Source of the DNA: Leuctra nigra
Taxonomy: Eukaryota; Arthropoda; Insecta; Plecoptera; Leuctridae
Assembly (NCBI GenBank): GCA_934045905.1
Contig: OW203763.1
Location: 45,471,941-45,535,940, forward strand
DNA: 64,000 bases
Direction of reading: 5' to 3'
A model generated the notes under the pieces. That model was not told where the DNA came from, did not search any database, and saw only the letters and a program-made list of their open reading frames with translations. The translations under genes and the position numbers were made by a program. Below are positions 20,481-32,049 of the stretch, one piece after another (positions within the stretch are counted from its first letter, which is position 1; every line of letters begins with the position of its first letter).

Positions 20481-20882
20481 AAACTTGATTTCACTCTTGA
20501 GGAGTTAATAATCGGAATAAAAAAGCTGAAGAATGGCAAAGCGGCTGGTATAGATGACATTATGTCAGAGCAAATAAAGAACTTTGGCCCAAGAACGATA
20601 CAGTGGTTGTTGAGTATCCTTAACGAATGTCGAAGAACGTGCCGAGTTCCGAAAAGTTGGAGAAATGCGAAGGTTGTGGCGCTGCTTAAGCCAGGCAAAG
20701 AGCCACAGGATCCCAAAAGTTATCGGCCTATTTCGCTGCTTTGCCATACATTCAAACTGTACGAGAGGTTGATATTACATCGCATTGCGGATTCTGTTGA
20801 TGATAAACTAATAAGAGAACAAGCAGGATACAGACCTGGTAAAGTTTGCACCGGGCAGGTGCTTAACCTGTGTCAGTTCATT
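20481..20882 (+). pseudogene. reverse transcriptase, first part, of the GAA-tailed LINE
   Basis: Reads EELIIGIKKLKNGKAAGIDD.., GPRTIQWLLSILNECRRTCRVP, KVVALLKPGKEPQDPKSYR, PISLLCHTFKLYERLI, REQAGYRPGKVCTGQVLN. These are RT fingers motifs. The last codons, CQFI, are followed by the transposon; they continue as EDGFESKRVT at 22205. Confidence 0.88.
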
Positions 20883-22197
20883 CATTGATTACCAAATACT
20901 GTACAGGGATAGGTATCTCCCTTACCTCTACCATTGAATCCCGTGGACCTAGGACTGTCCCGCGATAGAACTATGACGTCATACAGTTACTATGCCAACG
21001 GCAATGATTACGTCATTTTCGCCAGTCGACACTATTCCTATTTACTATTTCTGTTTATTTGATTTGTAATAGCCTATAAATGAGCTTTCAGCTATCATTA
21101 AACCCTTTCTAATACATCTGACAATACTATAAGCACATGTTCATTACATTAATGTGTTCAGGTGAGATGAAGTAACGTAACAATTCCAGCATTGCTTCCC
21201 GGTTGTCAAATTTGGTCTTGCTATTTCTGCTTATTTCCGTTACATATGTCCAGTTATTGACCTACTATTTATATTGGGCTATTCGTACGACATGGAAGAA
21301 TTTACTGATCACAAGTTCAATTATTTTTGTGCCTTTGGTTAAAAGTAGTTTGACGCTAAGTGTGAGCCTGCTTCAGTGACTAACAAATCATCAGCCTGTC
21401 AGCTACACTAACCTTGAAGTCCATGATTTCGACGTAACGTGTTTGTGTACAATAGTAAAACCACTGACTCCACTGTAAATGCTTTCATTAACAATTATAT
21501 CGTCTCCAATTTGATCACTGACAATTATTGTCTCGTCAGAAAAACGCCCGCACTAAATCCAGCCGCTTCCACGCTTCATTGGGGATTTCTTGTCGGACGC
21601 CATATTGGCTCGACTCGAGCGAGAGCGCTTGCGATTTCGAGATATATCGAGTCGATACCAAGGTCGATACGCGGCGCGTTTGATGACAACCGTTGAGATT
21701 AGATTAGTTTGGTTTAATGGCGCGTCAACGACGAGGTTATATTGCGCACATTAATTGTTATATTTTAACTTTGTTGATCATAATTGGAGGGCAAGGGGAG
21801 GGGGTCAACCTAACGGGCCCGATCCGGGGGAGTCCAGCACTGGTGGGAAGGCCAGGCCGGAATGGGGACGGACCGGGGGGTGTGAGGATTCGGGCCGGCT
21901 GAACCCGATTTCAGGGGGATCACCATCTCGAGGGGGGAGGCCGGCCCGAGGAGACCGCAAATTCAAGGGAGGACATGGTTAGGCCGACCCTGGCTGCTCT
22001 TTGTCTGGACCTCACCACTGACCTGTCCGGCATGGGTAACCCTTACACATGAGCATATGCTCGCCGGCGTAGCTGCAATGGATCATTGGCCAACGCAAAC
22101 CCCACCACCGCGATAAGGTGGCAGCCGTGGGTGGGGACAACCGTTGACCCGAGTCTAAATGTTCACTTACCTATCCCCTAGTATTTGGTAGTCAATG
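20883..22197. mobile_element. TIR DNA transposon with 7-bp target duplication
   Basis: Ends CATTGA(T/C)TACCAAATACT from both sides, with GGGATAGGTA following about 5 bp further in on each side. Flanked by GTTCATT (20876-20882, 22198-22204). Without the nested repeat A it is about 0.86 kb and carries no transposase. Excision rebuilds the RT codons CQFIEDGF. A 7-8 bp duplication occurs in several superfamilies; no assignment is made. Confidence 0.82.
21697..22135 (-). mobile_element. repeat A, copy 2
   Basis: 439 bp in reverse orientation, flanked by the 12-bp duplication GACAACCGTTGA (21685-21696, 22136-22147). The TAATC-type tail is at the left (AGATTAGATTAG), as expected for a reverse insertion. 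Highly similar to the copies at 11139 and 29874. Confidence 0.9.
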
Positions 22198-22204
22198 GTT
22201 CATT

Positions 22205-23532
22205 GAGGATGGTTTTGAGTCGAAACGAGTTACAAGGCTGTTTTTGTGGACCTAACCGCAGCTTACGATACAGTTTATCACAACCTTTTGCTGAACAAGG
22301 TACATGGAATGACGAATGATTACCATCTCACGGAAATAATAGGGTATTTGCTTCATGCTCGTAGATTTACTGTGACGTTGAATGGTAAATGGAGTAGATG
22401 GCGTATGCAACGGAACGGACTGCCTCAAGGTAGCGTCTTAGCACCAATGTTGTTCAATATATATACAAACGACCAGCCACTACCTGAGAGCACTAACCAT
22501 TTCCTGTATGCCGACGACCTGGCTATAGCAGCTCAGGCAGCATCGTTTGAAGAAGTAGAGACAAGGCTTTCCAGTACTCTGGATATCTTAGCAGATTACT
22601 ACGGTGCTAATCAGTTGCGGCCAAATCCTGCAAAAACCCAGGTATGCGCTTTTCATCTGCGAAGCAAAGAGGCGAAAAGAAAACTCCAGGTATCATGGCT
22701 AGGTAAGAGTATAGAAAGCACTGAGAATCCTGTGTATCTCGGTGTTACTATAGATCGCATGTTAACCTTCAAGGAACATTGCAATAAAACTAAGATGAAA
22801 GTACAGGTCAGGAATAACTTGCTTCGCAGACTCGTTGGTACCACATGGGGAGCCAAGCCGCATACTGTGCGGACAACCGCTTTGGCTATGTGCTACTCTG
22901 CTGGTGAGTATGCATGCCCAGTGGGGAACAGTTCAACACATGCAAAGCAAGTAGACACTACCTTGAACGAGACGTGCAGAATTGTAACTGGGTGCTTGAG
23001 ACCAACTCCCAGAGATCAGTTGAATTTGTTAGCCGGGATTGCACCGCATCAAGTTCGAAGGAGTGTTGCAACTGATATTGAAAGAACAAAGCAAATCAGA
23101 GACAGCAGGCATTCTATGGCTGAATACAAAGGTCCTCATCTAAGGCTAAAATCACGGAAGAGCTTCATGCAGGTCTCCAAAGAGATCCCTGATTCGGCTC
23201 GAGATGAGCGTCTGTCGAGATGGGAAGCTGGCCTGCAGCGACGTAACATTCCGGGAAATCCATCAGAAGAACTGCCTCCAGGGAAAGACCTCGAGTGGAG
23301 AATTTGGAGGACATTGAATAGGATAAGAACTGGTGTGGGAAGGACAAAAACAAATTTAATGAAGTGGGGCTATTCGGAAGACGGAGATCTCTGCGAGTGT
23401 GGAGAGCGGCAAGATGGGGAACATCTTCTTCGCTGTGTTTTGGCACCAGGTCCCTGCACACATGACGACTTAGAGAGGGCTAGTAGCATAGCAATTGACG
23501 TGGCCACATTTTGGCAAAAACAAAATATTTAG
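22205..23532 (+). pseudogene. reverse transcriptase, rest, and C-terminal domain of the GAA-tailed LINE
   Basis: After a frameshift near 22232 a long open frame runs from about 22243: FVDLTAAYDTVYHNLL, LPQGSVLAPMLFNIYTND, catalytic box LYADDLAIAAQ, NPAKTQVCAF, YLGVTIDRMLTFKEH, MCYSAGEYACPVG, then a C-terminal finger-like CECGERQDGEHLLRC. The catalytic Asp pair is intact. The GTG at 22246 that opens the longest ORF is an internal Val codon. Apart from one frameshift and the transposon, the copy is well preserved, hence fairly young. Confidence 0.9.
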
Positions 23533-23597
23533 TAATTAGGTATTAGTTGTAAGTTTTAATTATTGCTTCCGGACACGAAAGAAGAAGAAGAACTTGT

Positions 23598-23964
23598 TGC
23601 TCTTAATTATGTACCGCCTCTGATTAGCCAGTTTGTTTGAATCCATGTTAGGCCGTATATTAGGATTTCTTCTTCTCCACAGTTAAAAAGTCATCTTCAT
23701 GTTACCAGTTAGTGTAGTATGACTAACATATGTATGACACCACATAATCGCCTTAAACTCTTCCATTGTCCATTTCTGCCTTCTTGGCTGTATGGTTTCA
23801 TTTAATATGAAAGCAGCTAGGTCAGGAATAGGGCTGGTATGAGTTTCCACGGTCCAGGGACCTAATTTCTCTCTTGAACTCATGGAAGATCCAGATCTAG
23901 TATTATTTACTTCCTCACGTTTAGTACCATTAGATGTTTTAACGGTTCGTGTTCGTGCTGGCAT
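23598..23964 (-). pseudogene. N-terminal region of RLE LINE copy 2
   Basis: Reads MPARTRTVKTSNG.. then QKWTMEEFKAIMWCHTY (the Trp-containing block of the RLE LINE N-terminus), a stop, and finally ANQRRYIIKSNK directly beside the inserted LINE. Compare copy 1 at 10266-10964. This is the 5' coding end of the element; 23965-24260 is likely its leader. Confidence 0.8.
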
Positions 23965-24260
23965 TGCTGATATTTGGTCTTGATTTCTTAAATATTGAAC
24001 CTTGGTTGTTGACGAGAAACAGTGCCAAATGGCCGTGAAATAACAAAATCAATCTCCTGTGTCTTGTCAAATTTCCTTTCGAAATGAGAAAGCCAATATC
24101 TTCTCTTGATTATTCTTCTCTTCTATAATAATATCAACTCCAAATTATTATCACAAGATCCACTCCACTTCCACTCACCTCAATATCAATTTCGGGTTAG
24201 TAAACTTTAAGAAACATGTAAAAAAACAATTAAATGTGAAGAGCTTCACATCAGCTGCCG

Positions 24261-25279
24261 GCACTTGATCACGGCCTCCGTATAATTATGTTTTTATTTG
24301 ATTTTTCTCACGAGTTTACCTCGGTTTACAGTAAATGCGCGATAAATCCAAACATATTACAGTTTATTGAAAACTATGTTACTTTAAACATTAAAACCAA
24401 CGTATTAAAAGTCTAACTGCAGGAAGTTACGAACAATGTGACATGTCTTAAAGGCCCTGGGCGCGTTGCTACCACTTACACATACTAACGTGAGAGTAAT
24501 GATTTTATTGAAGATTCCAAAAAATCAAATTGATCCGACAATCACAGCGCCCACAATGTGACAATTAAACTCTTGCCGCAACCCGCTACACACTGAACGC
24601 AGCCCGCAACTCATGGTACAGTGACGTCAGTGTACGGGATCTCAATGCTAGCCAACACAGCCGGCCGGACAGAGCGGCCGCGCGCTGTGTTCTGTGTCAT
24701 TTCATTTCATTTCTATACAAGTACAAACGTTCAGCTTCTTACTAACTCAGTAACTCAACGCTTACATATTTCTACACGTTTTATTGTGGCCAAATGTACG
24801 CGGGTGATTTACCAAGAAATATGTTCCCGCAATTTTTAGTCTTTTAGAAGGAGCATTTCAATTTCATTCAATTGCAGTGAAGGGACGTCTATGCTTTCGT
24901 AAATGGACTAAGACTTGTAGTCGAGAAGTAATTCACATTTCATCATTTGCCATTTATTTCATAATCGCCTCTTTGCAAAGCGATTTGATCAAACTGATGA
25001 AGATTTTCTAGGAATAAAGTAGATTCTCTAACTTTGTGAAGCGATTCGACCATTCAAAATCGATGAAAATAAAGTTTATTACCGTCCGCGCCTACACATA
25101 CACGCCTACACAAAATACTTATCACATCTATAAAAGATAATTCGATAATCATTGAAACCATTGTAATTTAAAACGCTGCCAAAAGATAAAATTAAATATA
25201 TTCACTATAGGTACTTTAGTGATTGTAATAGTAAATGTATTTACGTATATAGTTGAAACGCTAATAATCAATATCTTAA
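24261..25279. other. spacer, no gene seen
   Basis: AT-rich on both sides of a small GC-richer island (24580-24700) that contains GTGACGTCA and GCGGCCGCGCGC. No ORF with recognisable homology, no splice pattern and no repeat border that I can support. Confidence 0.5.
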
Positions 25280-26775
25280 TCAGTATTTGAAATGTGGAGG
25301 ATAGATATATTTGTTACTGTCTTGCCTGTTCTTGCATAAAACTGTGAAAGAAACTTGTAAAACTATCTGAAGACGAACAAAGCGCTGTATATTCTGCCTG
25401 CTATCTTGAAGCCAGCGGACAAGGTACCCGTACACTGCCGTCACAGCCCTATCTGTCACCCACTCACCGGAAACTAAAAAGGGGGGGGGGGGGGGCCAGG
25501 GCCGAAAACAATAACTTTTTTGACACCTCAGCTCATTTGACATAACGTACGATTGATTGAAGAGAATACCTTACAAAGTCGTACTGGGGCTTTAAGAATA
25601 ACAGCCTTTTGCATTAAGTAAGCAAACCCCTCCTTTACAATTACATTGTCTAGATTTTCGATCAGATTCTTGTGTATCATTCCATTGCTTGAAATAATAA
25701 TGGGAAGGATGCGTACTTTCTCCAAATGCCATTGTGCCTTCACTTGGTAGGCCAGATCCGAATACTTCCTGATCTTCTCACTGTATGTCTTCTGCATGTT
25801 TCTAGTGAGCGGAATGGCAATATCAATGGGGTTGTTCACTGCCATTTGCTCTCACTCGCAGCGCTAGCGGCATTGGAGGTGCCTCTCTCTGATTGGTTGG
25901 TTTCTGAATCCAAGAACTCTGAATCAAACCCCCGCCAAAGTTTAAAAACCTTCCATTCCGCTAGATGCATTTTGATTGGCTCTCTCCCGGACGATTAGAA
26001 CAGCAGCGCCATCTACAATAGTTTTGCGTGAACAACCCCATTAGGGTTCCCGTTTTAATTCCCTGATCAATTATTGTGATGTCTGGTCTGTTGTTCTCTA
26101 CTGTCTTACCCGTCAGTATTGTCCTGTCAAAGTAGAGCTTAATATTCCCATTTTCAAGATAGCATTCAGGTTCATACTTATGGTATGGTGTTCTCTCTGA
26201 TATAAGATGATGTTGCATTGCTTGTTCTGATGGATTATTGCTGCCACTTGATTATGCCGATGGAGACATTCAGTCTGTGTTAGTCATGTACAACCTGACG
26301 TTATATGATCAATACTCTCCGTATAACTATTGCACCTTGTACATGCATCCGTTTCAAGTGTGGGGTCTCTCTGTATGTATTTTCTGTAATTCCTAGTTGC
26401 AATTACCTCATCCTGGATAGCTAACATAAAACCCTCCGTTTCTCCGTACAGATCACCGCACGTTAACCACTTGTTTGACGCATTAAAGTCAACACATGGA
26501 TCGTGAAGTGCATGGTATATCTTGCCATGCAGTGGTTTTCTCGACCACTCATCTTCCTTTTTCTTGAGGGTCATCCGAATGTGTGGATATTCCTCGCAAA
26601 GCCTGAGAGCTTGAGTAACTGCCTGATGAAGAGGAGACGCGACGGCCTTGTCATGAAAGTATTGCCAAAGCGATGCTATTTGTCTGTCATGTAGTATGGC
26701 GATGTCGCACAGACCTCTGCCACCCAATCTCCTTGGCATAGTCATTCCCCCATACATGACTTTAGATGATGCATT
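25280..26775 (-). pseudogene. RLE LINE copy 3, 5'-truncated (pre-finger region to C-terminus)
   Basis: Reads right to left: MPRRLGGRGLCDIAILHDRQIA, KPLHGKIYHALHDP, NASNKWLTCGDLYGETEG, FMLAIQDEVIATRNYRKYI, finger C-x2-C-x7-H-x4-C (CTRCNSYTESIDHITSGC), YHKYEPECYLENG, NRPDITIIDQ, then after an insertion at 25828-26039 DIAIPLTRNMQKTY, KYSDLAYQVKAQWHLEKVRI and YLMQKAVILKAPVRL. PD and the next acidic residue are 14 apart, fitting the restriction-like endonuclease. Frames are broken near 26220-26280. A run of ~14 G at 25481-25494 lies in the 3' UTR. Confidence 0.85.
25828..26039. mobile_element. 212-bp MITE in RLE LINE copy 3
   Basis: Ends GGGGTTGTTCAC from both sides, with looser inner pairing (GCGCTAGCGG / GGCGCTGCTG). 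AT is found at each border (25826-25827, 26040-26041). Removal joins the codons for GTLI to DIAIPL, restoring the endonuclease. No coding content. Confidence 0.8.
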
Positions 26776-26803
26776 TTATATTTAGTCATTGTAGTACGTA
26801 CCC

Positions 26804-27195
26804 CATAAAAAAATACTCTGTGTAAAAATACCAGCCAAGTCTCTTCAACTATAAAAAAAAATATAAGAAATCTAAAAATTCAGCACTGAAAAGTAGTGAT
26901 ATCAAAAAATGGGCCAAGTCAAAGCTTAATTTTAGAAACCAAATAAACTTGGCGCATCGTGTATAAATAGTATAGAAGTATGTGTCAAAAATCAAATGTA
27001 CCTGAATATATATAATATACCTATAGTAATGCCCTTAAAAACGATGCGCCAAGTATATTTTGGTTTCTAAAATTAGGTTTTGACTTGGCCCATTTTTTGA
27101 TATCACTACTTTTCAGTGCTGAATTTTTAGACTTCTTTTTTTTTTTATAGTTAAAGAGACTTGGCTGGTATTTTTACACAGAGTGTTTTTTTATG
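26804..27195. mobile_element. 392-bp foldback MITE
   Basis: Inverted arms 26804-26960 and 27041-27195 (about 156 bp each, a few mismatches), starting CATAAAAAAA(T/C)ACTCTGTG, around an 80-bp AT-rich loop. No clear target duplication. It lies at the truncated 5' end of RLE LINE copy 3. Confidence 0.85.
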
Positions 27196-28600
27196 AGGAT
27201 ATCACTCATTTTTTTAGTTTATTTAGGTACAATCTGCTCTGGGAGAAGCTACCACCCTTGCAGCATAGGCTTTCAGCAATACAACAAGGTTAATGAAGTC
27301 ACGGACAATAAGGGGTAATTATTTGGGATGGGGTGGGGAGGCCTTGTTGATAACAAGTATTGCGGCAATGAACTAATCAATAACTACTTCCCATCCCACA
27401 GATATTATTTCTTCCATGCAGTGATCATACCTATATTTACTCGAGAGTCTGTTTACTATTTACAAATAGCAGGTTGTTATCACATTCACGGAACAATAAT
27501 ACATCCATTTCTAGAATAAAACGCGATCGCTCTGTAATTGTCTTCGTCTGAGGAATCACTCAATGCATAAGACAGGACATTTAAAATTGATTTTTCAAAC
27601 AATGGGTAGTGAATTTAAAAGACCTAATTCAAATTTAACTTCAAAACCATAAAAAATTATAACAGGTATCTATAAAATCTGCATACCTACAATCTTCAAT
27701 TAAAAAAATGATTTATTTCATGGGTAACTAACAATGCTTTGCTATATTCCTTTAAACGAATCGAATGCGTTAAATTTATTCGAGTATGTGAGTAATTGGA
27801 GTAGTTGTAAAATGATGATAAAGTAGAGAAATGAGTTACGTCTTTTTAGCGAAACTTTTTTTGGCGACTCCACTTTGGCAAAGAAATTTTGGACCGATGA
27901 CATGTTTCGCAATTTATACCTTTTGGGAACTGGACCGATATTTAAGGGATTTTTATTAACATAGATAGGTAGCTGAGTTAGCTTCTAATATTTAAATGGA
28001 ATAGTTTTTTGATATTGTAAAACATTTAAGGCCCATTTAGATTCGTCTATTTGTAATGCGGTCTGAGAAAATTAACTTTATGGTGTAAATTGTGATTTTC
28101 GTTTTGAGAATATTTTCCTGGTCATTAAAAAACGTTTACATCTCAAAAATTGCCAAAGATACAATGTTTTACCTAAAAACACAATATCATGTCTCTCCAG
28201 AGCTAAGTGCTCTCTCATTTGCTTACAACTGTCACGTGACCTAAATTGCCTCTGCTATTTGGTTATAATCGAAAAAGCTGATCGGTAATTTTCAAAAGAG
28301 TTGTAGATTTGCCTCCCACCACTTTCGTATTTTTGTATTGGCTTAATTTAGCAAATTTACCTATGCCCTGACTTATTTTCAAATTTTTCGCGGTATATAT
28401 TTGAGCATCAATGTCCCTAAAAATTGCAACTTTTTAAACATTTTATGATTTTTCAATACTTGATGTGATGAAAGCACAGATTTGCCTATATGTCCCAGCC
28501 CCTCCTAAGAAAACAATGTTTAGCTTATTTTTGAATTAATGTTATGACTGGTCATTAAAACACTATAGAAATTCATCTCTCTTTTTACATGACAATATAA
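27196..28600. other. spacer, no gene seen
   Basis: AT-rich sequence without supported ORFs, tandem arrays or clear terminal repeats. Confidence 0.5.
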
Positions 28601-29282
28601 TGACAATCCTCATTCGTAATGAGGAACCTCCGTGGTAGCCATCGTCGCACCAAAGCCCACGCCTACAAGTGTCTCATCCGACCATTGCTCGAACACTGTT
28701 GTGGGGTATGGGATCCGTATACCTCGTGTAGGACCTATGACCTCGAGATTGTCCAGCGGCGAGCAGCGAGGCACGTCACGAACAACCTGCGGTGGTGGTC
28801 AACGGAGAATGGACGGCCACATGTCAGCGTGACCAAACTCCTGACAGAGCTGGGGTGGGAAACACTGGCAACGAGAAGAAGTAGGGTTGGTCTCCGCTGT
28901 CTTCTTAAAGCTTTAAGCAGGAAGCCAGCCTGGCAAGGCCTAGATGGGCTATGGTCATTCTCAACCAACATCACCCGGCATGACCATAGCCTCAAACTAA
29001 ATCTAAGGCGATACAAGACGAACATCGGTCTGCACTCATTCCTGGGTAGAACTTGTCGGCTCTGGAACCGCTTGCCAGCGAAGAAGATGGAGTCCCTACC
29101 TGACGCTGCCCAATTGGAGAATATACTCTCCGATGAATTCCAGATCTGATTTCTTGAATATTGTCAATTGCATTGTTACAACACTTAAATGTATTTTATA
29201 TATGTAATTCCATCTCCAGCCAGCGGAAATAATTTTCCAAAGCTGTGTAAAAATAAATAAATAAATAAATATAAATATAAAA
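28601..29282 (+). pseudogene. 3' end of a CR1/L2-like LINE with AAAT-repeat tail
   Basis: Encodes 176 residues of the RT C-terminal region: NLRGSHRRTKAHAYKCLIRP, LLEHCCGVWDPYTSC, LEIVQRRAARHVTNN, VTKLLTELGWETLATRRSR, YKTNIGLHSFLGRTCRLWNR LP-type ending. This is the usual last block of Jockey/CR1/L2 RTs. The frame is open to its stop at 29147-29149, and the 3' UTR ends in (AAAT)n at 29252-29282. The 5' truncation lies near 28600. Confidence 0.85.
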
Positions 29283-29861
29283 TAATACATTTCAGCTAGA
29301 AATTAAGAGTTTCAAGTGTGTCCCACAAAAGCTGTCTTTTTGTAACCTGTATTTAATTATAGGGACCTTGATTTTTATTAATTTTTAGTTGATAGTGGAG
29401 TTTTATTGCCATTAAATTTCCTCAATCACACTATTTCCAAATTTTTTCACGGAGCTTCTCCACTTTCAACAAGGTGTTTTGAAGACATTCTGTGCTCGAG
29501 CGTGTTTAATCGCCGTCCACTTTAAAACGGATTAAAGTAATTGCAATCCTGCAATATTTCATTTAATTATTTCAGAATATTGCACATTTTCATGTTTGCA
29601 ATGAAATATTCAAAATTAAATTCTTAGTTTCTATTATTTTGCTTAGAATTTGGCAAGTTCCTTTTGTCCATTTTGTAACAAGTCAACTTTTTAACGATCT
29701 ACTTTTAAAAAGTGGACTAATTTGGATAAATAATAAAGCAAATGCATCAAAAGAAGCCGATGACATATGCAGAATGCAGGTTTTGCAGTTCAGTCAAGTC
29801 TTGATGTGTTTGCACAAGTATAATAATCTGTTAACTTTGGGACAGTCCTATTAGTAACACA
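29283..29861. other. spacer, no gene seen
   Basis: AT-rich. The small ORF at 29639-29854 has no recognisable motif, and I do not support it as a gene. Confidence 0.45.
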
Positions 29862-29873
29862 AATGTCCATTTA

Positions 29874-30334
29874 CCCCACCGATGGCTGCCACCTTAACGC
29901 GGTGGTGGGGTTTGCGTTGGCCAATGATCCATTGCAGCTACGCCGGCGAGCATATGCTCATGTGTAAGGGTTACCCATGCCGGACAGGTCAGTGGTGAGG
30001 TCCAGACAAAGAGCAGCCAGGGTCGGCCTAACCATGTCCTCCCTTGAATTTGCGGTCCCCTCCCCTCCCCTCGGGCCGGCCTTCCCCCTCGAGATGGTGA
30101 TCCCCCTGAAATCGGGTTCCGCCGGCCCAAATCCTCACACCCCCCGGTCCGTCCCCATTCCGGCCTGGCCTCCCCACCAGTGTTGGACTCCCCCGGATCG
30201 GGCCCGTTAGGTCGACCCCTCCCCATGTCCACCACATATATCAACAAAGTTAAATGCAAAAATGCAAAAATTAATGTGCGCAATATAACCTCGTCGTTGA
30301 CGCGCCGTTAAACCACAATTATCTAATCTAATCT
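29874..30334 (+). mobile_element. repeat A, copy 3
   Basis: 461 bp flanked by the 12-bp duplication AATGTCCATTTA (29862-29873, 30335-30346). Ends in (TAATC)n. It begins CCCCACCGATGGCTGCCACC and can fold as a hairpin with GGTGGTGGGG (29872-29910). The three different target duplications show three independent retropositions. Confidence 0.92.
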
Positions 30335-30346
30335 AATGTCCATTTA

Positions 30347-32049
30347 GTAACACATGTCCACTTTGTAACGCCAATGAAAGCTGTGCATTTTTTTAGGTAA
30401 TAAAATGAATATCGGAAAATAAACATAGTAGAATTTGTTAAGTCAAGTTCAAAGTGTAACTGTGGTGTAACTTCATAGTGTAACTTATTATTTTTTAAAC
30501 TTACTCATTCCCTTAATTTTTTTTAGTTTTCGTTACAAAAAGAACAATTTGATTGTTTCAATTTTTTAATTAATACATTTTTATAAGTTCGTTGCTGAAT
30601 GTTGTTTCATATATGCAGTACTCCAAACTAACTTACTATACCGAGAGATTGAATTTAAATAAATATATCTTTTATTAAAAAAAAGTATCAAATCTACAAC
30701 ATTTTTGAAAACGATCCGGATGAATTTAGAGTGTCTGGACTTTAATATAATATGGAAAACCAGTGTTTTTTGAGATAACATCGTGTAAAATACTTGTCTA
30801 TATGCAAATCGATTTTTACTAGTTCAAACTGCTGCTTCTTTTTCTACGAATAAGTAACAAAGCTTACAGTAAAAATAGAATAAAATTTAAATAATTGTTA
30901 TTAATTTTGTTTTCCGATTGTAAGTTACGATGTAAGTTTACTATGGCAATCCTGAATAAAAGAAGGTGTCAACATTAATCAAACTAGTAATGAGCTCTAC
31001 AAGATTTGGATGGAAGCGATTCAAAATCAGATAAGAAGATAAGAAGGTGGAAAATAGCTTTAATTTCACATTGACGGATTTACGAGTTTATGTATAATTT
31101 GTATGATTATATTTTCGTCTTCATATCTTCGTGTATGGGTGCCGGAATGTCCGGAAAAAATAAAATTTTGTGCTGTTTTACGTAGGTAGAGTTGAATTTT
31201 GTAAACAAAAAACTTAAAATCTTCATTTCAAAGTGTCACAAAAACAAAAAATCCACGCGGGGCAAGGTGGGACCACCCACCACACCAAAGGGTCAAATTT
31301 ATGTGTTTAAACAAAATACACCTCAAAACGTTTCAAAATTGATTTCAAAGTGTCAAAGAACCAAAAAACCGCCAGCAGTGTGAGGGGCCGCAACACCACA
31401 CCCCCCTTAATCCATGGAAAATCGTTTTCCTTGCTTTGGCCCCCCCTCCCCCCTCTGGCTGAAATCCTGCCAACGCCCATGTTTTTGTGAAATAATCTTT
31501 GGCATTTTTTAGGCCCAATGTAAAATTTTGTCTTGTTGGAATTTGTGAGATTTCGATGTGTCACTATTAATCCATCCGATCAGGGGGTACCGGGGGGGGG
31601 GGGGGGGGGGTATCAGGTGGGGGAGGATAATTTACTCCTGAAGATCACTGAATAGTAGAGGAAAACTCGAGATGTCTAATAAAATAATTTTGTCTGCCGT
31701 TCAAGGCATTATTTATAAAATTAAAATAGTGTATTGCGCATTATAACTTTGATTAGCGATAACTAGAAACTACCTATTTCACCATAAGGTTCCTTTCCTC
31801 AGACCACATCATATTACTGTTTGAAAAGTATTATTTACGTCGAGCCAATGGCTCGTGCTATTCGGATTGATTTGTTTACATCATTATCGATCGGTTGTGA
31901 TTCCCAAAGTATATAGCTAATAGGCAACATACATACTGCGATGTATGTAAAGTTGTCTAACCTGCAGGCGCAAGCCAGGGGATGTGCCCTAAGGCGCCAG
32001 AAGGAACTGTTACAGCCGACTGTACACAGCTTGTAATTGGCATATCGGA
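30347..32049. other. spacer with G-run, no gene seen
   Basis: AT-rich; a run of 19 G at 31592-31610. Between 31160 and 31400 the phrase AAAGTGTCA(C/A)A recurs twice in a locally repeated stretch. No ORF with homology. Confidence 0.45.

Larger units (their letters stand above)
20481..23590 (+). mobile_element. APE-type LINE with GAA-repeat tail, 5'-truncated
   Basis: Flanked by the 7-bp duplication AACTTGT (20474-20480, 23591-23597) inside RLE LINE copy 2. Only RT onward is present. Coding runs from 20481 to 20882, is interrupted by a TIR transposon (20883-22197), and resumes at 22205 to the stop at 23530-23532. The 3' UTR is short and ends GAAAGAAGAAGAAG. A second, shorter copy is at 5889-6214. 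Confidence 0.88.
11641..24260 (-). mobile_element. RLE-type LINE copy 2, exploded by nested insertions
   Basis: One R4/Dong-like LINE whose parts lie at 23598-24260 (leader and N-terminus), 17710-20473 (linker, RT, thumb), 11745-12414 (CCHC and endonuclease) and 11641-11744 (3' UTR with (AAT)n tail at 11650-11674). The gaps are a LINE at 20481-23590 (duplication AACTTGT) and a DNA transposon at 12419-17705 (duplication TTAA). Joining across each gap gives continuous protein (..KSNK|LTVDEL.. and ..QDQSL|RTRSYEK..), which proves the order of events. The 5' boundary near 24260 is approximate. Confidence 0.85.

Noticed and set aside
24580..24700. CRE-like GTGACGTCA and NotI-rich island as a host promoter
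   Set aside because: No downstream gene or splice structure could be supported.
24621..24839. 72-residue ORF
   Set aside because: No motif, atypical composition, no neighbouring exon.
25481..25494. G-runs (also 31592-31610 and the C-run at 58055-58077) as G-quadruplex regulators
   Set aside because: Homopolymer runs in dead repeats; may be slippage or assembly noise, with no gene nearby.
29874..29920. HDV-like ribozyme at the start of repeat A
   Set aside because: A hairpin is visible but I cannot place the paired regions and catalytic C by eye; left only as a test under findings.
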